Assembly: GCA_963678675.1 (NCBI GenBank)
Contig: OY783195.1
Coordinates: 4,660,001-4,724,000 of the forward strand
Source: Xiphydria camelus
Taxonomy: Eukaryota; Arthropoda; Insecta; Hymenoptera; Xiphydriidae
Reading direction: 5' to 3'
Length of the DNA: 64,000 nt
In this document: in pieces, positions 25,464 through 36,901 of the stretch
How the letters are laid out: every line of letters begins with the position of its first letter
Numbering within the stretch: position 1 is the stretch's first letter
Notes under the pieces: model-generated
What the model was told of the DNA's origin: nothing
The model's database searches: none
Seen by the model: only the letters and a program-made list of their open reading frames with translations
Program-made: the position numbers and the translations under genes

Positions 25464-26241
25464 CGCAGAAAAAAGGGTTAGTTAGATCTACTGAAAATTA
25501 TTTGCGGGGTCGCAAGTAATTATTTATTTGATTGAATGCAATTTTGTAATACATCAATCTTATATCTCTTCCTTAGAATCACGTGAAAGAGCATGTGATT
25601 GCAAGGAAGAAATATCTAATTGATATATCAGGCTTCACAGTGTGTTCCCTATTCGCCTTTATTTCCCTAAAACTTGCGATTTTCCCCTATTTCCCCTATA
25701 ATTCGATATTTTCCCACTAAAACTACTTATTATTCAGATTCTCAGTTGAATTTGACTTTTTATCGTTTCAGATTACGTGAAATGGGTCAAAATAGTCCAT
25801 TTTTTGTTGCTAAAATATAATATTATATAATATAACTCCTATTTTATCTACCTGTATCAATATTTCATTTAAAATATAACAACCTAGTTGAATTAATGTC
25901 TCTTATCAAAATCTCGATTCGACAAATTGTCTCTTTTTCTTTAATTCAGATTGTCATACTCAAAATTAAGTTACATAACGTGAGATGTAAATTTATCAGT
26001 TACGAAAACATTCTTCATACACTTAAATTGTTATTTTTAAAAAATCCTACACGTTTCTAATTTCTGGAAGATCTCCTTTTTTAATCAAAATTGTCTCTTT
26101 TTTTTGCATAAATTTCTCTTATTTCCCCTAAAATGAAAGAAATAGGAAATATGAAAAAAAGATTTAGTCGATCTAAATAAATAATTATTTGTGACCCCGC
26201 CAGGTATTTTTAGTAGATTCAACTAATTCTTTTTCTCCGTG
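25464..26241. mobile_element. TA-type MITE family, second copy, split by an insertion
   Basis: Ends (GCAGAAAAAAGGGTTAGTTA; complement of ACTAATTCTTTTTCTCCGTG) and inner blocks (ACATCAATC, GTGATTGCAAGGAAGAAATA, AAATAAATAATTATT) match 23692-23942. About 520 bases between roughly 25640 and 26155 are absent from the other copy. The extra piece is rich in TTCCCCTA and TTTCCC and starts near CAGGCTTCACAGTG. Confidence 0.8.
25640..26155. mobile_element. Insertion inside the 25.5-kb MITE, type unknown
   Basis: Defined by comparison with the uninterrupted copy at 23692-23942. AT-rich, with repeated CCCTATTTCCCC-like stretches at both ends in opposite orientation (ATTTCCCCTAAAAT near 26120). No coding frame. 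Boundaries are good to about ten bases. Confidence 0.5.
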
Positions 26242-28377
26242 TATCTTACGTTTTGTATTGATAACTTAGTTTTTTCTAAATTTATCAAATATTCACACCA
26301 AGGTCCGAGCGAGTCACGCATTCTAGCACGTATGCATGATATCGACCGGGATTTTGAACTTCCGCCAGAACACAAAGGGTTGATCCGACCAGTCTGAACA
26401 GTCATTTGTCAATTTGACGTTTCGCCGATTTGGCGGTGGCATTTCGTTTAGGACATTTCTTCTCGCTGAAAGCCACGACCAAATGGCAAAAACTCGGAAT
26501 TGATAAATGATTGTTCGTCATAAAACCAGAAATACGCGAGTGGAAGAGAAACAAAAATCTTCTCTCCCACGGCACGGGCACGATTTGAACGTTTCTTACG
26601 AGGGGACAATTTTACGCGAATTCCCACGTGTACACATGCGTACATAACTCGTAATTGGTACTCGCGTACCGTGACTTTACGAGCTGAATCGAGTTTTAGA
26701 TAAGATAAGAATTCTGACGTTGAACAAACTAGTGAGATCTTGGCGGATTGATAATTTCAATGGTATCGAGCGCGGCTCTATTTACATTTTTTTTCTCATT
26801 CATTCGTTTATGTAATACTGCCAATTCTCGGTGCACCACATGGCAACGTTTCGTAGGTAGTGTTTTATCGAAAGTGGCCACGCGCTTACTTGTATGTATA
26901 TGTGTGTATGCGCGCCGATGGCGTGGATGCGAAAGAAAGGTGGGGAGATGCGGAAAAGGGAGGGGGAAGGCCAACGCTCCGTCCTCGGTAGTAGCGACTC
27001 GACAGTCGTACGCGTTGCATCGTTCCGTCCTTCGCACGTTGAAATTTCGCGCCGCGTTTCCCAGTTTCTATTTTTTTTTTCGTTATCCGCGAATAGGTAC
27101 GCGATAACGACCATTCTCGCGCGTCGCAAAACAATCCCGCGACAGACGCGCGCGGGTCCCGGTGACGTGCGCGCGACGCGGCGTTACCGCCGAGCGCTGC
27201 GATTGATAAAGTTCCAAGTGATCCAGTGTTTATCTGTGCGCCTCTTGGCTGGTTTCTGTTTGTTTGTGCCGGTTCTGTATGTTACCCACGCCGCTCCTTC
27301 AGCTCGAACGTTCAGCTTCGGAAACTTTGCCCACGTCGCTTCGCGTTCCCGGTAAGTCCGGCGGACGCATCCCCTCGCGAACGCTCCCTTTGGAAAACCC
27401 TCGTGCTGCGTTTCGGTAAGTTCGAACGCTGCATCGATTTCTTTCCCTTTTTTCATTGAGATCTATCGTCGACGTTGCGCGAGTACGCCGGCGTGTTAAC
27501 GCTGTAGCCGGGTGTAAATATTGCATGCGTCACTGGGCAAGAGTGCATCCATGTTGACGATACATAAGTACAGCGTACGCACGTCGGTACGCGGAGCGCG
27601 GTACTCGTGTAGTCGACAAACGCGTCGTTGGGGCGTGGGATTTTTGGAGCAGGCAGGCTTCCGATGTTTGTATTTCGACAGCGAGAGTTTTCGATCGTTT
27701 TACGTAAAGAAAATAGCCTCCTCGTCGATCCCCTGCTTTATCGACCGATCACGACGCGGTGACACGCGTGCTTCGGTGACGTGCTTCGGGATGTGTCTCG
27801 CGGAGAGTGTTTGGTTTCATTGAATTTATTTTTACAGGAGACTTAAGATCTTTTTTGAGAATTTGAGGCAGGAGGGAATTTCGTTCGATAGTTACTTTGG
27901 TGACGAAACGGGAACAATGTTTTTTGAGTCGCGTAACGATGCAACGCCATGCTGGATTTATCGGTAAAGTCGCGATCGAGATCGTCGTCACTCTCGCGGG
28001 GGAAACTTTCGCTCCGGTTTCACCTCGCGTGCCGCTTCAAATAAATATTTCCATCGAGAGAAATTGAGAAGCTTCGGCAACGATGGTTGGGATAAATTTG
28101 TCCGGTAACTCTAAAAAAGTGTTCGGTCCATTTGTAAGTTGCGGCAGAAATTTCTGGCGGCGTATTCTTGACGTCATCGTCTTTAAAACGCCCGACTATA
28201 ATCGACGTACGCACTTTATCGTGCGACTATAATTAGAATATATCGCATGGTCGGCGAATCATGTATGGATTTCGCTTTGAAAGTTGGCTCTATTAACGAT
28301 CGTACCTACTTTTGTACTTCTGAATAAAACATAAGCAAATACTTGCTCCAAAAATCGAAGTAGGAACTCTCACTTCA
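26242..28377. other. CpG-rich block with no supported gene
   Basis: Between 26880 and 27830 frames of up to 153 codons overlap on both strands. One + frame reads a hydrophobic run (LLAGFCLFVPVLYVTHAA) ending just before a good donor (GGTAAGT at 27353), like a signal-peptide exon, but no ATG precedes it in frame without a long non-conserved stretch. A promoter or 5' exon is possible. Confidence 0.3.
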
Positions 28378-28626
28378 CCGAGAAAACAGTTTATTTGTAG
28401 TTGATAAATATTTGTTTCAATATGGCGAAGTAAAACGTTTTATTTGACCAAGTAAATATTCGTTAATTATTACAATATTTATTTGGTACAATTAGAACCT
28501 TCGAGACATCCATTTGAATGAAATAAACATTTTAATAATTAACATACATTTTCTCGTCCCCACGAAATATTAATTTTGCCGTGTTTGTAATTTTTTCTAT
28601 CAAATATTAATAAACTATTTTCTCGG
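28378..28626. mobile_element. MITE of the GGCGAAGTAAA/CCAAGTAAATATTC family, copy 1
   Basis: Ends CCGAGAAAACAGTTTATTTG and the complement of AATAAACTATTTTCTCGG. Inside, TATGGCGAAGTAAAACG then GACCAAGTAAATATTCGTTA recur in the 59.5-kb copy in the same order. Non-coding. Confidence 0.75.
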
Positions 28627-29020
28627 TATTCCTCTTGGCATTCGCTGGCGCTTTATTTCATTATCTCGTTCGGTTATAGAGAGCAAAGTTAACGACGCGG
28701 GCCGTTCGACAAAGGCTCGAATAATTTATACTTTTTTATTATCGGCGCTGTAACGATAGAAGGAAAAGCTCTTCTCGTCGCGGGTTAACCCGATTTAACG
28801 TATCGCGTATTACGGATGTTCCGCTCTAAAAAGCGCATCGAGCGAAATGCACTTTGGGGAAACTTTTGACGTACCGCAGTTAAAATCTTTACTCAAATCA
28901 GTCTATTAACGGATGTTCATTTGAACGACTTTCGACTATAAGAGATCATGGCCAATATTGAGTTTACTGATTACTAGATTCCTACAGGGTTATTCACTGA
29001 ACCTGCAACATAGCAAATAT

Positions 29021-29296
29021 GACGTTTACGATTTGTAGAAGTATAGACAATGAGCGTCGCCGTTGATTGGTCGTGGGGGGTAGGAACGGTTAAGTTGGCT
29101 ACTGTAGTGTTAAATTTTTTAATTGAGGTAGATCCTCCTGATTGTAATCAGAACTAGAGTGAAATCCGGTAAGAATCAGGCGTTTAAGAGTTTCATCATT
29201 ACAGTTGCCGATTCTGCTTAACCTCTCCTACCCATCATGACCAATCAACGAGAACGAGACTCATCGTCTACAGTTCTACAAGTCGTAGACGTTATA
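29021..29296. repeat. Fold-back repeat, about 85-bp diverged arms
   Basis: Left arm from GACGTTTACGATTTGTAGAA through GTTGATTGGTCGTG to GGTTAAG; right arm from GCTTAACCTCTCCTACCCAT back to TAGACGTTATA. Arms differ at roughly one base in five, so this is an old element. Confidence 0.65.
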
Positions 29297-29692
29297 GGGG
29301 GGAAAGTTTGGTAATTGTGCGCAGTGGTTAATTGCGTGCATCGTGGTTTCGGTCACTTTTTCGATAGAAAGAAACGTCATCGAGTCAAAATGTTGAAGCA
29401 AAAGATAATTCTTTATGACTGAACTGTAAGTTGTATCGATTTGAAGCATCGTTGATAACAGAAGTCGAGAAGAGTTAAGTCCTCTGTTTTGATGTACTTT
29501 TGGAGGTGTAGGAAATAAGGTGGTAAGCCCGTAATTATATTTTGTTTAATTAACTCGACACATTTTACGAAAGTACGTTATTTTGCATTTCTTTTGAGCT
29601 ATTGTTCATTTCTTTTCGATGAAATATCTACGAGTAATTGTTTTTCACATCCAATTAGGTCGCAGCGGGTAATTGTACGCATGCATTCTTAA

Positions 29693-29853
29693 ATATCGAT
29701 ACCTTACCTTGAAAACCTCGTAAGTACAATTTTTGACAAAAATGCCATTTATAGCTTACTGCGTTAAGGTTTAAAATCTGAACACAGTAAACTATAAATG
29801 GCATTTTTGTCAAAAATTGTACTTACGAGGTTTTCACAATAAGGTATCGATAT
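29693..29853. mobile_element. Young snap-back MITE, about 62-bp arms
   Basis: Arms begin ATATCGATACCTTA and run through AAAACCTCGTAAGTACAATT to GCCATTTATAG. They differ at only two or three positions and are separated by about 30 bases. The whole unit would form one long hairpin. The high arm identity suggests recent activity. Confidence 0.85.
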
Positions 29854-30029
29854 GTAGAATTACTTCTTGTGCATATGTACGACTATTTCTGTTTTCTCAG
29901 TTTCTCGAATTATACTGTTAGAACAGACGTATATCTACCTGAAGAGGGCAAAAGCTGATTGAGCTGAAAATTATCTATATCTGTGATTCTTGCCTGAGAA
30001 AGTAATTTTCCTAATTTTGTTACTCATTT

Positions 30030-30317
30030 TCGATAAAATATACATTCGCTCAATACATTTTCTCGTTTCCGTATTAATGTTCCATAAAACATTCACTTCA
30101 ATCACTTATATCCTATGTTTTTCATTCAGCGCACCTTTACCCGACACACGAGGTATTTCACTTTTACATTTTTTTTCCTCTCTGCAAAATACAACATCAG
30201 CTAATGAAAAATTGTTCAATACGAGGACGCACAATGATGAAAGAATATTTGGAGCTTCTATTGCCATGCTCTTATAGATTCCAACTCCAAAGATCACTCC
30301 ACGGCAATGCATTTGCC
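30030..30317. repeat. Dispersed repeat R1, uninterrupted copy
   Basis: About 290 bases, from CGATAAAATATACATTCGCT to GGCAATGCATTTGCC, aligned end to end with 37889-38370 at high identity. This copy preserves the empty site CACGAGGTATTTCACTT into which a MITE has inserted in the other copy. Superfamily unknown. Confidence 0.85.
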
Positions 30318-30389
30318 TTAAGTACGCACAACTCGTTCACTCTCCCCTATTTGCCGTATTGCAAGTCCAGTGAATAATCCTGTATAGAG

Positions 30390-30490
30390 TAATTTTTGCG
30401 AACTCGGCCGACTATCGGGGATCAATAAACTCAACAGTGGCCATGGTCTTTCAAAGTCGAAACTTTTCGTCCAAATGAACGTTCGGAACC
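30390..30490. repeat. Half copy of the 54.4-kb fold-back family
   Basis: GATCAATAAACTCAACAGTG, GGCCATGGTCTTTCAAAGTC and TCCAAATGAACGTTCGGAAC match one arm of 54395-54593. A similar fragment lies at 28910-28985. Confidence 0.5.
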
Positions 30491-31003
30491 TCAGACGCAC
30501 AGGATATTCGGACGTTGAAATGCCGCGCGTATAACGAAGAGCACGCATAAAGCATTCCCGCCGACGTTTGACGTCGTTATCACGAGAACGGGCCATTACG
30601 AACGAGGTTTAATCAGGTGGTTTAATCGGCGACCCGACCGATAACGAGGTAAATTCCTACAACACATTGGCCGTGCTCGACGAAGCATCGGTAACCGTCT
30701 GGTGGGACCGTACGAAAATAGAGCGACGATGCTAACGCGTGGGACTATCCGTCGAATGCCTTTCCACGAAGGCACCGGCTTTTCGCCGTTGATAAAAGAG
30801 CGTATCGGATGCTTCCAGTCGAATAAACTTTACTCGCGCGTATATTATGCCTGTGTACACCTATACGCGCAACCGCTCGCCGGCGTAAGCTTCGCGCGAT
30901 AAGCGTTAACACGATTCGAGATGAATTTTCTAAAATGTTTTATCGATCGATCGTTCGGATATTCGCGCACGGAGGAAAATACGTTCTGCTACATTTCTAG
31001 CAG

Positions 31004-31028
31004 TTTTTTTTTTTGGGGGGGGGGGGGG
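31004..31028. repeat. Poly-T/poly-G homopolymer tract
   Basis: Eleven T followed by fourteen G. Homopolymer lengths here are prone to sequencing error. Confidence 0.9.
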
Positions 31029-32354
31029 AGGGCGACTGCAATGACAGTGGAGCACCGATATAAATATCTAGTGTCACGACAATAGCTATACCGGAGGAAT
31101 GAATATTTCATTAATTTTTCTCGCTCTATATATAGAAATCGCACCGTCGCGAACAAATCAATATTATCGCAAACACTCGCAATCGAATCCCGGTGGATCG
31201 CGGCGAAAATGAAACAGAAGTTCCACGCGGAGGACGACAGCGCACTCGCGCGAGTGCACCGAGGCGGCACTAACGATACGTACGAGATTCACAGCCGCCG
31301 CTGTTGCTGTCCGCTTGTCGCGCGTGCGATGCGAGCCAGCCGCGCGCTGGCCTTCCTCTCGATCGTAGATCTTCCGCGCGAAAAGATTGTTGAAAAATGC
31401 AACGGCTCTCGCGTCCACCGCGCGGCTTTGTCACGCGAGGGAATTGATCACGCGCGTTGTTTTGCGTACGGATTTATAGGAGTTGCGCGCGATGCGCAAT
31501 TCTCTCTCGCTTCGAGCGTTCCTTCGTTACGGAGTTCTCGAACTGGGCCGGCTGTTTGTCAGCGCGGTTCATTTCGGAGTTGTCCGCGGCTTTGGTCGTT
31601 TTTCGCCGCTGGCCCTCGAATCGCATTTCGATGCAGGGATCGTGGATTATTCGGCGAAGAGTTATCCCATGGTCGAACGCCTGGCCAAACTTTTCTTCTT
31701 AGTCATTCATTGAAATTACTCCGCGCGGCGGAGAGGAGTCGCGGAGAACAGCGGCTCCGGTGGAGGTTGGAAAGTTGAAAAGTCAGTCGCACCGGTTCCC
31801 TCGCGAAAGTTTCAAGTTAACGATTGGACGCGCCGCGAACTCTCGCGAATCGCCGTGGCGGACTTTATTTTAAATCGTAGAGCCGCTGCGTTTAAAGATA
31901 ATCGCGGTTCTTCGGGAAATTCGTCGAGGTTAAAGAGAAGGAGATAGCCTGGATCGCCGTGTTCGAGGAAAAGTAGGCCAGCCGCCCGTGTACCGCGGCG
32001 CTGTAAACGCGTAAATACAGGATCGATTGCGCGGAAACGTGATTTATCTTTGCGGCAGCTGATCGTGGTTCCGCTGGAAATGCGTTGATAATAGTGAATG
32101 AGAATTGACGTATCCGTGGTCGATCCTAATGGAGCGGGTTCTTTGACTTAATACGTTTATTTGAAAGTTCAATTTTACACTACAGATTTCATACGTGCAT
32201 TTGAAAATGAATATACTTCAATGCAAAAATTGAAATATTTGTTTGAATTATGCAACACGGATGTTAATTTTCGCATGATTCTCAGTTTCAATACTGTAGT
32301 TCTTAAAACTCACAAAACTTTGTATCTCAAATTTCAAAACATTTTTAACAGTGC
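31029..32354. other. CpG-rich block, no supported gene
   Basis: An ATG-started + frame at 31209-31778 (189 codons) overlaps two other + frames and one - frame. It has no recognisable domain, and the region is CGCG-rich, so I read it as compositional. AT-rich sequence follows from 32140. Confidence 0.3.
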
Positions 32355-32666
32355 ATACTGTTAAAAGAACTGTAAATTTACTATATATTTTCTATATAAA
32401 AGTATTATAAAATTGCAAGTCAAGCGCAGTAATGTGAATCACTATGAATTAATTATAATTTTCGAAAAGAGTTTTGAATTTTACAGTTTTTGTTGGAAAG
32501 ATGCTTTAATTTTCGTATATTTAAAATTATTTTCGTGGTCAATTTAAATCAAACCTGTAATAAATGTAATTGTTTCAATCGCGTATAGTAATTTTAATGG
32601 ATAAACTTGTATGACAAAAACTTCATAAAAGTAACATGAGCTTTACTACAAAAACTTTTGACAGTG
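32355..32666. mobile_element. TA-type element with TACTGTTAAAAG/CAGTGTA ends
   Basis: Left end TACTGTTAAAAGAACTGTAA, right end CAAAAACTTTTGACAGTG followed by TA. The interior is AT-rich with inverted GTAAATTTAC-like pieces. The left boundary is weaker than the right. Confidence 0.45.
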
Positions 32667-32680
32667 TACCAACGAATGTA

Positions 32681-32892
32681 CACTGAGAAAACAATTTCCT
32701 CGGGTCAACTAAATGTGTTTCCGAATAGTCATTTATTCCATGAGAATGAATATCGATTGGTCGTGTATAAATATAATTGATTGAATTGAATATTATTCAG
32801 ATCAAATCGATTTTCATTCGAATGGAATAAATATGCTCTCAGGACTATTCAAAGATACGTTTGCTTCGACGAAGCAAATTTTGTTCTCAGTG
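32681..32892. mobile_element. MITE with CACTGAGAAAACAA ends
   Basis: Starts directly after TA at 32679. Ends are CACTGAGAAAACAATTTCC and the complement of AAATTTTGTTCTCAGTG. Subterminal ATTCCATGAGAATGAATATC and GATTTTCATTCGAATGGAAT pair as well. It lies 14 bases from the previous element's right end, so the two are adjacent insertions. Confidence 0.75.
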
Positions 32893-34244
32893 CAGGCCTA
32901 CAAAATCGATAGTACTGCGACGTGCGTTTTTCTCGCGACAGCGAACAACGTGCTTTCTTGGAAAAAATGCGTTTTGCCCCGTAATTGATCAGAGTCGTCC
33001 ATTAGGCGCGGTTCCGTAAAATGGAATTATCGGGAAAACTTCCCTAATGTATTCAGGGAAAACGCAAGCCCAGTCGGCACGAGTTTCCTCGAAGAATCGT
33101 TAAGTCGTTAAGAATCCACGGCGGACGAGATCTCCGGAGTTAACGAAGCACATCGAGATACTCGCGCGCGCGCGCGCACGTCGCTGCGATGAATGCAAAC
33201 CCCTGGAATTGATCGCGCCGCCGCGTCATGGGTTACCTTCGTGACTGTTGGGCACGTTTTTCCCCTTGATTCGATTCCAGATCGTTACTGGCACGCGGAT
33301 ACCCGACCTAACGTCATTATGATTCCTTCCAACGTGTAGTATATCGCGTACAGCTACGTAGTAGTAATAGCACCGTATCAAACGGCGCTCCGGCGGAATT
33401 TCCGGTTCGGGGGGAGGTGTGGCTCGATTTAACTTAGCGCGTCCAAGTTGGTAGCCTTTGAGTTTCTCGACGTCGAAGTCACTTTGAGGCCGTTTCCCGA
33501 GATCGGCGTCGATCAGGCGCGCCCGTACGAACGGCGGGGATGTATCGTGATGTCGTGGGAAAACGCATTGTCGGAAGTCGCGAGAGGTCGACGAGCTTCC
33601 GGTGCAGTTACACTTCGAGATACTACGTATAAACGATGCAGCGTTCCCAGAGCGGCACGACCGCCGATTATCCCGTCGTCGATTGGTCCGATCGATCATT
33701 TTTAATGATCCAACTTTACAATTTTAACGAACGACGCTGGAATCGAGACTCTCGCGTTCGTTTCTTACCTTCTCTCCTCCTACTCCTTCGCCTTTCCGCG
33801 TTTCGATCGCGTCTCGAAGATCATTATCGAAACTTTCGACTCGAAAGTCGTCGGTCCCCGAGGCACGATATCCTCGAGTGACCTCGCCGTTCGACTGCGA
33901 ATATAATAAGACCGCAGAAAGAGTCGCATACGCGTATCCGAGTAACGACCGAGAGAAAAGATAGGGGCGATAATAGCCGCGAAATCGACGTAGAAAATGT
34001 CACGTTATCGCCGTCCAATATCTGCAGCGTGATCGCGGCTCGCAGCGATCCAGTCGGCTCCGATCCAATGACACACGCTCCGTGCGCTCGCGCCGCTGGC
34101 ATTTAAAAATAAGGTCTCGCGCGATTGCATAAGGAGACTGCCGTGCGCCGCGGCCTATACACACGTACGCCAATCGCGCGCGAAGTCCCTGGCGCGTTGG
34201 ATTGATATTTAGGTGTAGCGCACAGGTGATATACCACACAGTGT
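32893..34244. other. No gene recognised; CpG-rich
   Basis: Includes a (CG)n run at about 33162-33178. Frames on both strands around 33226-33881 overlap and carry no family motif. Confidence 0.3.
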
Positions 34245-34282
34245 GTATCATATGAGGCTAAATTTACGCGCTAGGGAAGAAG

Positions 34283-34935
34283 AGGGTGTCTAGCGGTCAG
34301 GGAAATCTGGAAAACTTGGAATTGTCAGGGAATTTGATATTTCTGAAAAAAATCAGGGAATCCTGATTCGATCGTTCGGAAAGAGTGTGCGTTTTTATCG
34401 CCCCCTGGTCAGCTATGTGCAAAATTTCTCCAATCGACTCACTTTTACCCAGGGCGCACAATATATCATTGACTCGATTGGTCGAGACTTTGAGAGTGCA
34501 ACACGCGTGCCTAAATCCACCTTGTTGTACACTTTAGTCTATTTTCAATGTATCATAATGAATCAGTCATTGAGTTTAGAACTCGAATTCAATCCAGATG
34601 GAAGAGATCTGTATGGATTATACGAGTATATATTTTGTATATAGAGCATATACAAATTTGGGCTTATTAAATTTATATATGATTTCAATGTAAATCTCAT
34701 GTATTATATATGGTTTGTACGTAAATGAAATAAGCCTCAATTTATATATGTTCTACATACAAAATATATATAATCCGTATGGATCTTTTCTACCTGGGAA
34801 TGATTGCTTCAGTAGCATAAGAGAATAACTTTAGACCGATCTAGGAAAAATACATACATCTCTCGGGCTTGGAAATCCTAGAAAAAAGTCAGGGAATTTC
34901 AAATTCTGATTCTCTCTCTCTCTGCTAGACACTCT
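34283..34935. mobile_element. Nested element with AGGGTGTCTAGC ends
   Basis: Ends AGGGTGTCTAGCGGTCAGGG and the complement of CTGCTAGACACTCT, both followed by CAGGGAA-type subterminal sequence. GAAGAA flanks it on both sides (34276-34281 and 34936-34941), a likely target duplication of 6-8 bp as in hAT elements. A further inverted repeat (34604-34785) lies inside. No transposase remains. Confidence 0.7.
34604..34785. repeat. Inner AT-rich fold-back
   Basis: AGATCTGTATGGATTATACG to GGGCTTATTAAATT on the left pairs with AATAAGCCTCAATT to TAATCCGTATGGATCTT on the right. It is the third level of nesting at this site. Confidence 0.65.
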
Positions 34936-35113
34936 GAAGAAACTTCAATCACGGTTATCTCGTTATCTGCGAGCTTTTGGCTCATATTGGTATAATACTC
35001 TTTTGAAGATTACATTTTTATCCGTAACAAAGTCTTATATCAATGCAGGCTAAAAGTTCACACTAATGAGATAACAGTGATTGAACTTCCGTTCCCGGCG
35101 AGCAAGTTTAGCC

Positions 35114-35830
35114 TCACATGGTATATGAGTAGCGACGCGCATACATACTTCGCGTACCCCGACAACTCGGCGCGCGAACGCGTACATTCACTACTCGCGC
35201 CTCGTAAATACGTATGAAACGTATCAACGACGGACGCGCACGAGTCCCTTGAGATCCATTTGGGTAGCGGTGAATGGCTATCACGTCGTTATTGTGCGAC
35301 GGGACGTCGTGGGTACCGATGTACCATTGTGTGTCGGAAAGTAGGCTCCTTCGTACATACATAGGTGTACCCGTTGCGCGGAGGAATTTAAGCGACGGTG
35401 AACGCGGGCGGGTCTTCGTAGCGGCGTATAGAGTTTCGTAATCGGATGTGGGTACATACCGGGATGCAGTTGCGCGATGTACTCGTACGTCTTTTCGGGG
35501 ATCAGCTCGTCGCGGAGGTCTACGAGTCGATGTTCCCTCCAAAATTAATGGTTTCGAGTTTCGGACTCGGGTTCTTCGTGGTGTTCCGCGCGAGCTAATC
35601 GCCTGTACGCGGCAGCGTACGTCATTTGGGTAAACGCGTGCGGGTACGGCGTCGTTGTTGCTCGATGGGATGTTGCGGGTACCGATGTGCCATTGTGTTG
35701 GGAAGTGGCCTTCCGTTTGGAGAAGGTATTGCGCATCGCGCGGAGGACTCGGTAAGTGGCGGGAATCGACGCATGTAGTCACGTAGTTGTAAACATGTTT
35801 ATGCATAGCGGCACAGGCACCGATGTACAA
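35114..35830 (-). other. Unusually long ORF (238 codons) with internal duplication, coding status doubtful
   Basis: The frame opens with an ATG at 35830 and closes at 35114. Two segments of about 35 codons resemble each other (TQWHIGTRNIPSSNND and TQWYIGTHDVPSHNND), reflecting a direct DNA duplication near 35270-35350 and 35640-35715. The rest is Arg/Pro/Thr-rich with no known domain or signal peptide. CG-rich composition and scarce stops can explain it. I list it because a 717-bp frame with two similar in-frame units deserves a record. Confidence 0.2.
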
Positions 35831-36807
35831 TTTCTTAATCGGCTGTAGATATCGCGGCGAGCTGATCGTAGATGCGTGGCCGCGTGTAGAAAAAAAGAAA
35901 CGTCACGACACGGTATAGAATTCCACGTTTGCACGTAAATATTGACATTGACATATTCGATTTCGTTAAATCGGCGTGTAGGGTACGGGCGTTTAGGTAC
36001 CTATCCCCCCTCCGTCTATATCCGTAACAATTGCATTAATACACAACACAGCCGCCTACACGCACTCACCGCACCCGATGTCCCCCTGCGCGAATTTAAA
36101 TATTTATAAGACGCGGGGGGGAACGATCGCGTTCGAAATTTTCGTCCGTCTCTCCTCCTTCTACGGCTGTAGCCGGCGCGGCGCTTCCGAGCGAAGAAAT
36201 CACGTGACTCTCTCTCCCCGTCCTTTTGCTCCTCGAGTCGCGCGTCCGAGAGGTGAACGAACCTGTGGCAGCACCGATCGAGAGCACGCGTGGGATAAAC
36301 ACGATCCGTCGGGTAGATTTCTTTTAATCCAGGGTGACGGGGCGACGAACGACGACTGCTCGGCCCCAGGCAGGATCAGGATCACTCTCATCGGGACCAG
36401 GGGCGGCGCCCGTCTCTCGGCTTTTGACGGAGCATTCGATATAAAAGGCGCGCATCGCATTGGCACTCGTGCCGAGTCTACGCGGCGTGGGTACGCGCGA
36501 CTCGAGTGCGCGTGTCCACGCCATAACGGCCGCGCTTGAAATATTTTCGTCACGGGTGCGCAGTACGTAGGCGCCTGTCTCCATGGACGCGTCGCTGGCC
36601 GTTGCGGGCGCGTCTCGCAGCTGACGTTTTCTGCACGGCGCGCTGCACTTGACGCGCTTCGCCGCGCAGGTAGGCGCGTCGCCGCGCGCTTCCTCTTTTT
36701 CTCTTGCTTCACTTTCGCGAACTTTTGCGATTAAAAGGGGGTCGGCCGTCATGCCGGGATGCGCGTCGGCCGGTGGAAGGTTCCCTTCGGGATGGGATTA
36801 TTTGTTT
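35831..36807. other. CpG-rich block with a TATA-like site, no supported gene
   Basis: A good TATA match (TATAAAAG) is at 36440 on +, but no initiator stands about 30 bases downstream. Frames of 142-170 codons on both strands at 36078-36752 overlap and look compositional. Confidence 0.3.
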
Positions 36808-36901
36808 TTAACCCCTTGACATACAAAGGAAACGGAATTTGCTGCAATGCCACATGAAATGAATAACGTCTCCCAGACGTCATTGTATGTCAAGGGGTTA
36901 A
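36808..36901. mobile_element. Miniature piggyBac-like element with TTAA duplication
   Basis: TTAA at 36808-36811 and 36898-36901 encloses 86 bases with perfect 15-bp ends CCCCTTGACATACAA and its complement. TTAA target sites with short C-rich ends are typical of piggyBac. No coding content. The smallest mobile element in the window. Confidence 0.8.

Larger units (their letters stand above)
34245..35124. mobile_element. GAGGCTAAA-ended element, interrupted copy
   Basis: Ends GTATCATATGAGGCTAAATT and the complement of AAGTTTAGCCTCACATGG. A related, uninterrupted copy lies at 48756-48925. In this one a second transposon (34283-34935) splits the left subterminal region. After removing it the element would be about 220 bases. 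Confidence 0.7.

Noticed and set aside
27180..27360. Signal-peptide-like frame ending at a GTAAGT donor
   Set aside because: No in-frame ATG close upstream; the frame only opens through non-conserved CpG-rich sequence.
31209..31778. 189-codon ATG frame
   Set aside because: Overlapped by other open frames on both strands, Arg/Ser/Cys-rich with no family motif, in a CGCG-rich block.
36440..36475. TATAAAAG as a core promoter
   Set aside because: No initiator at about 30 bases downstream and no exon that could follow.
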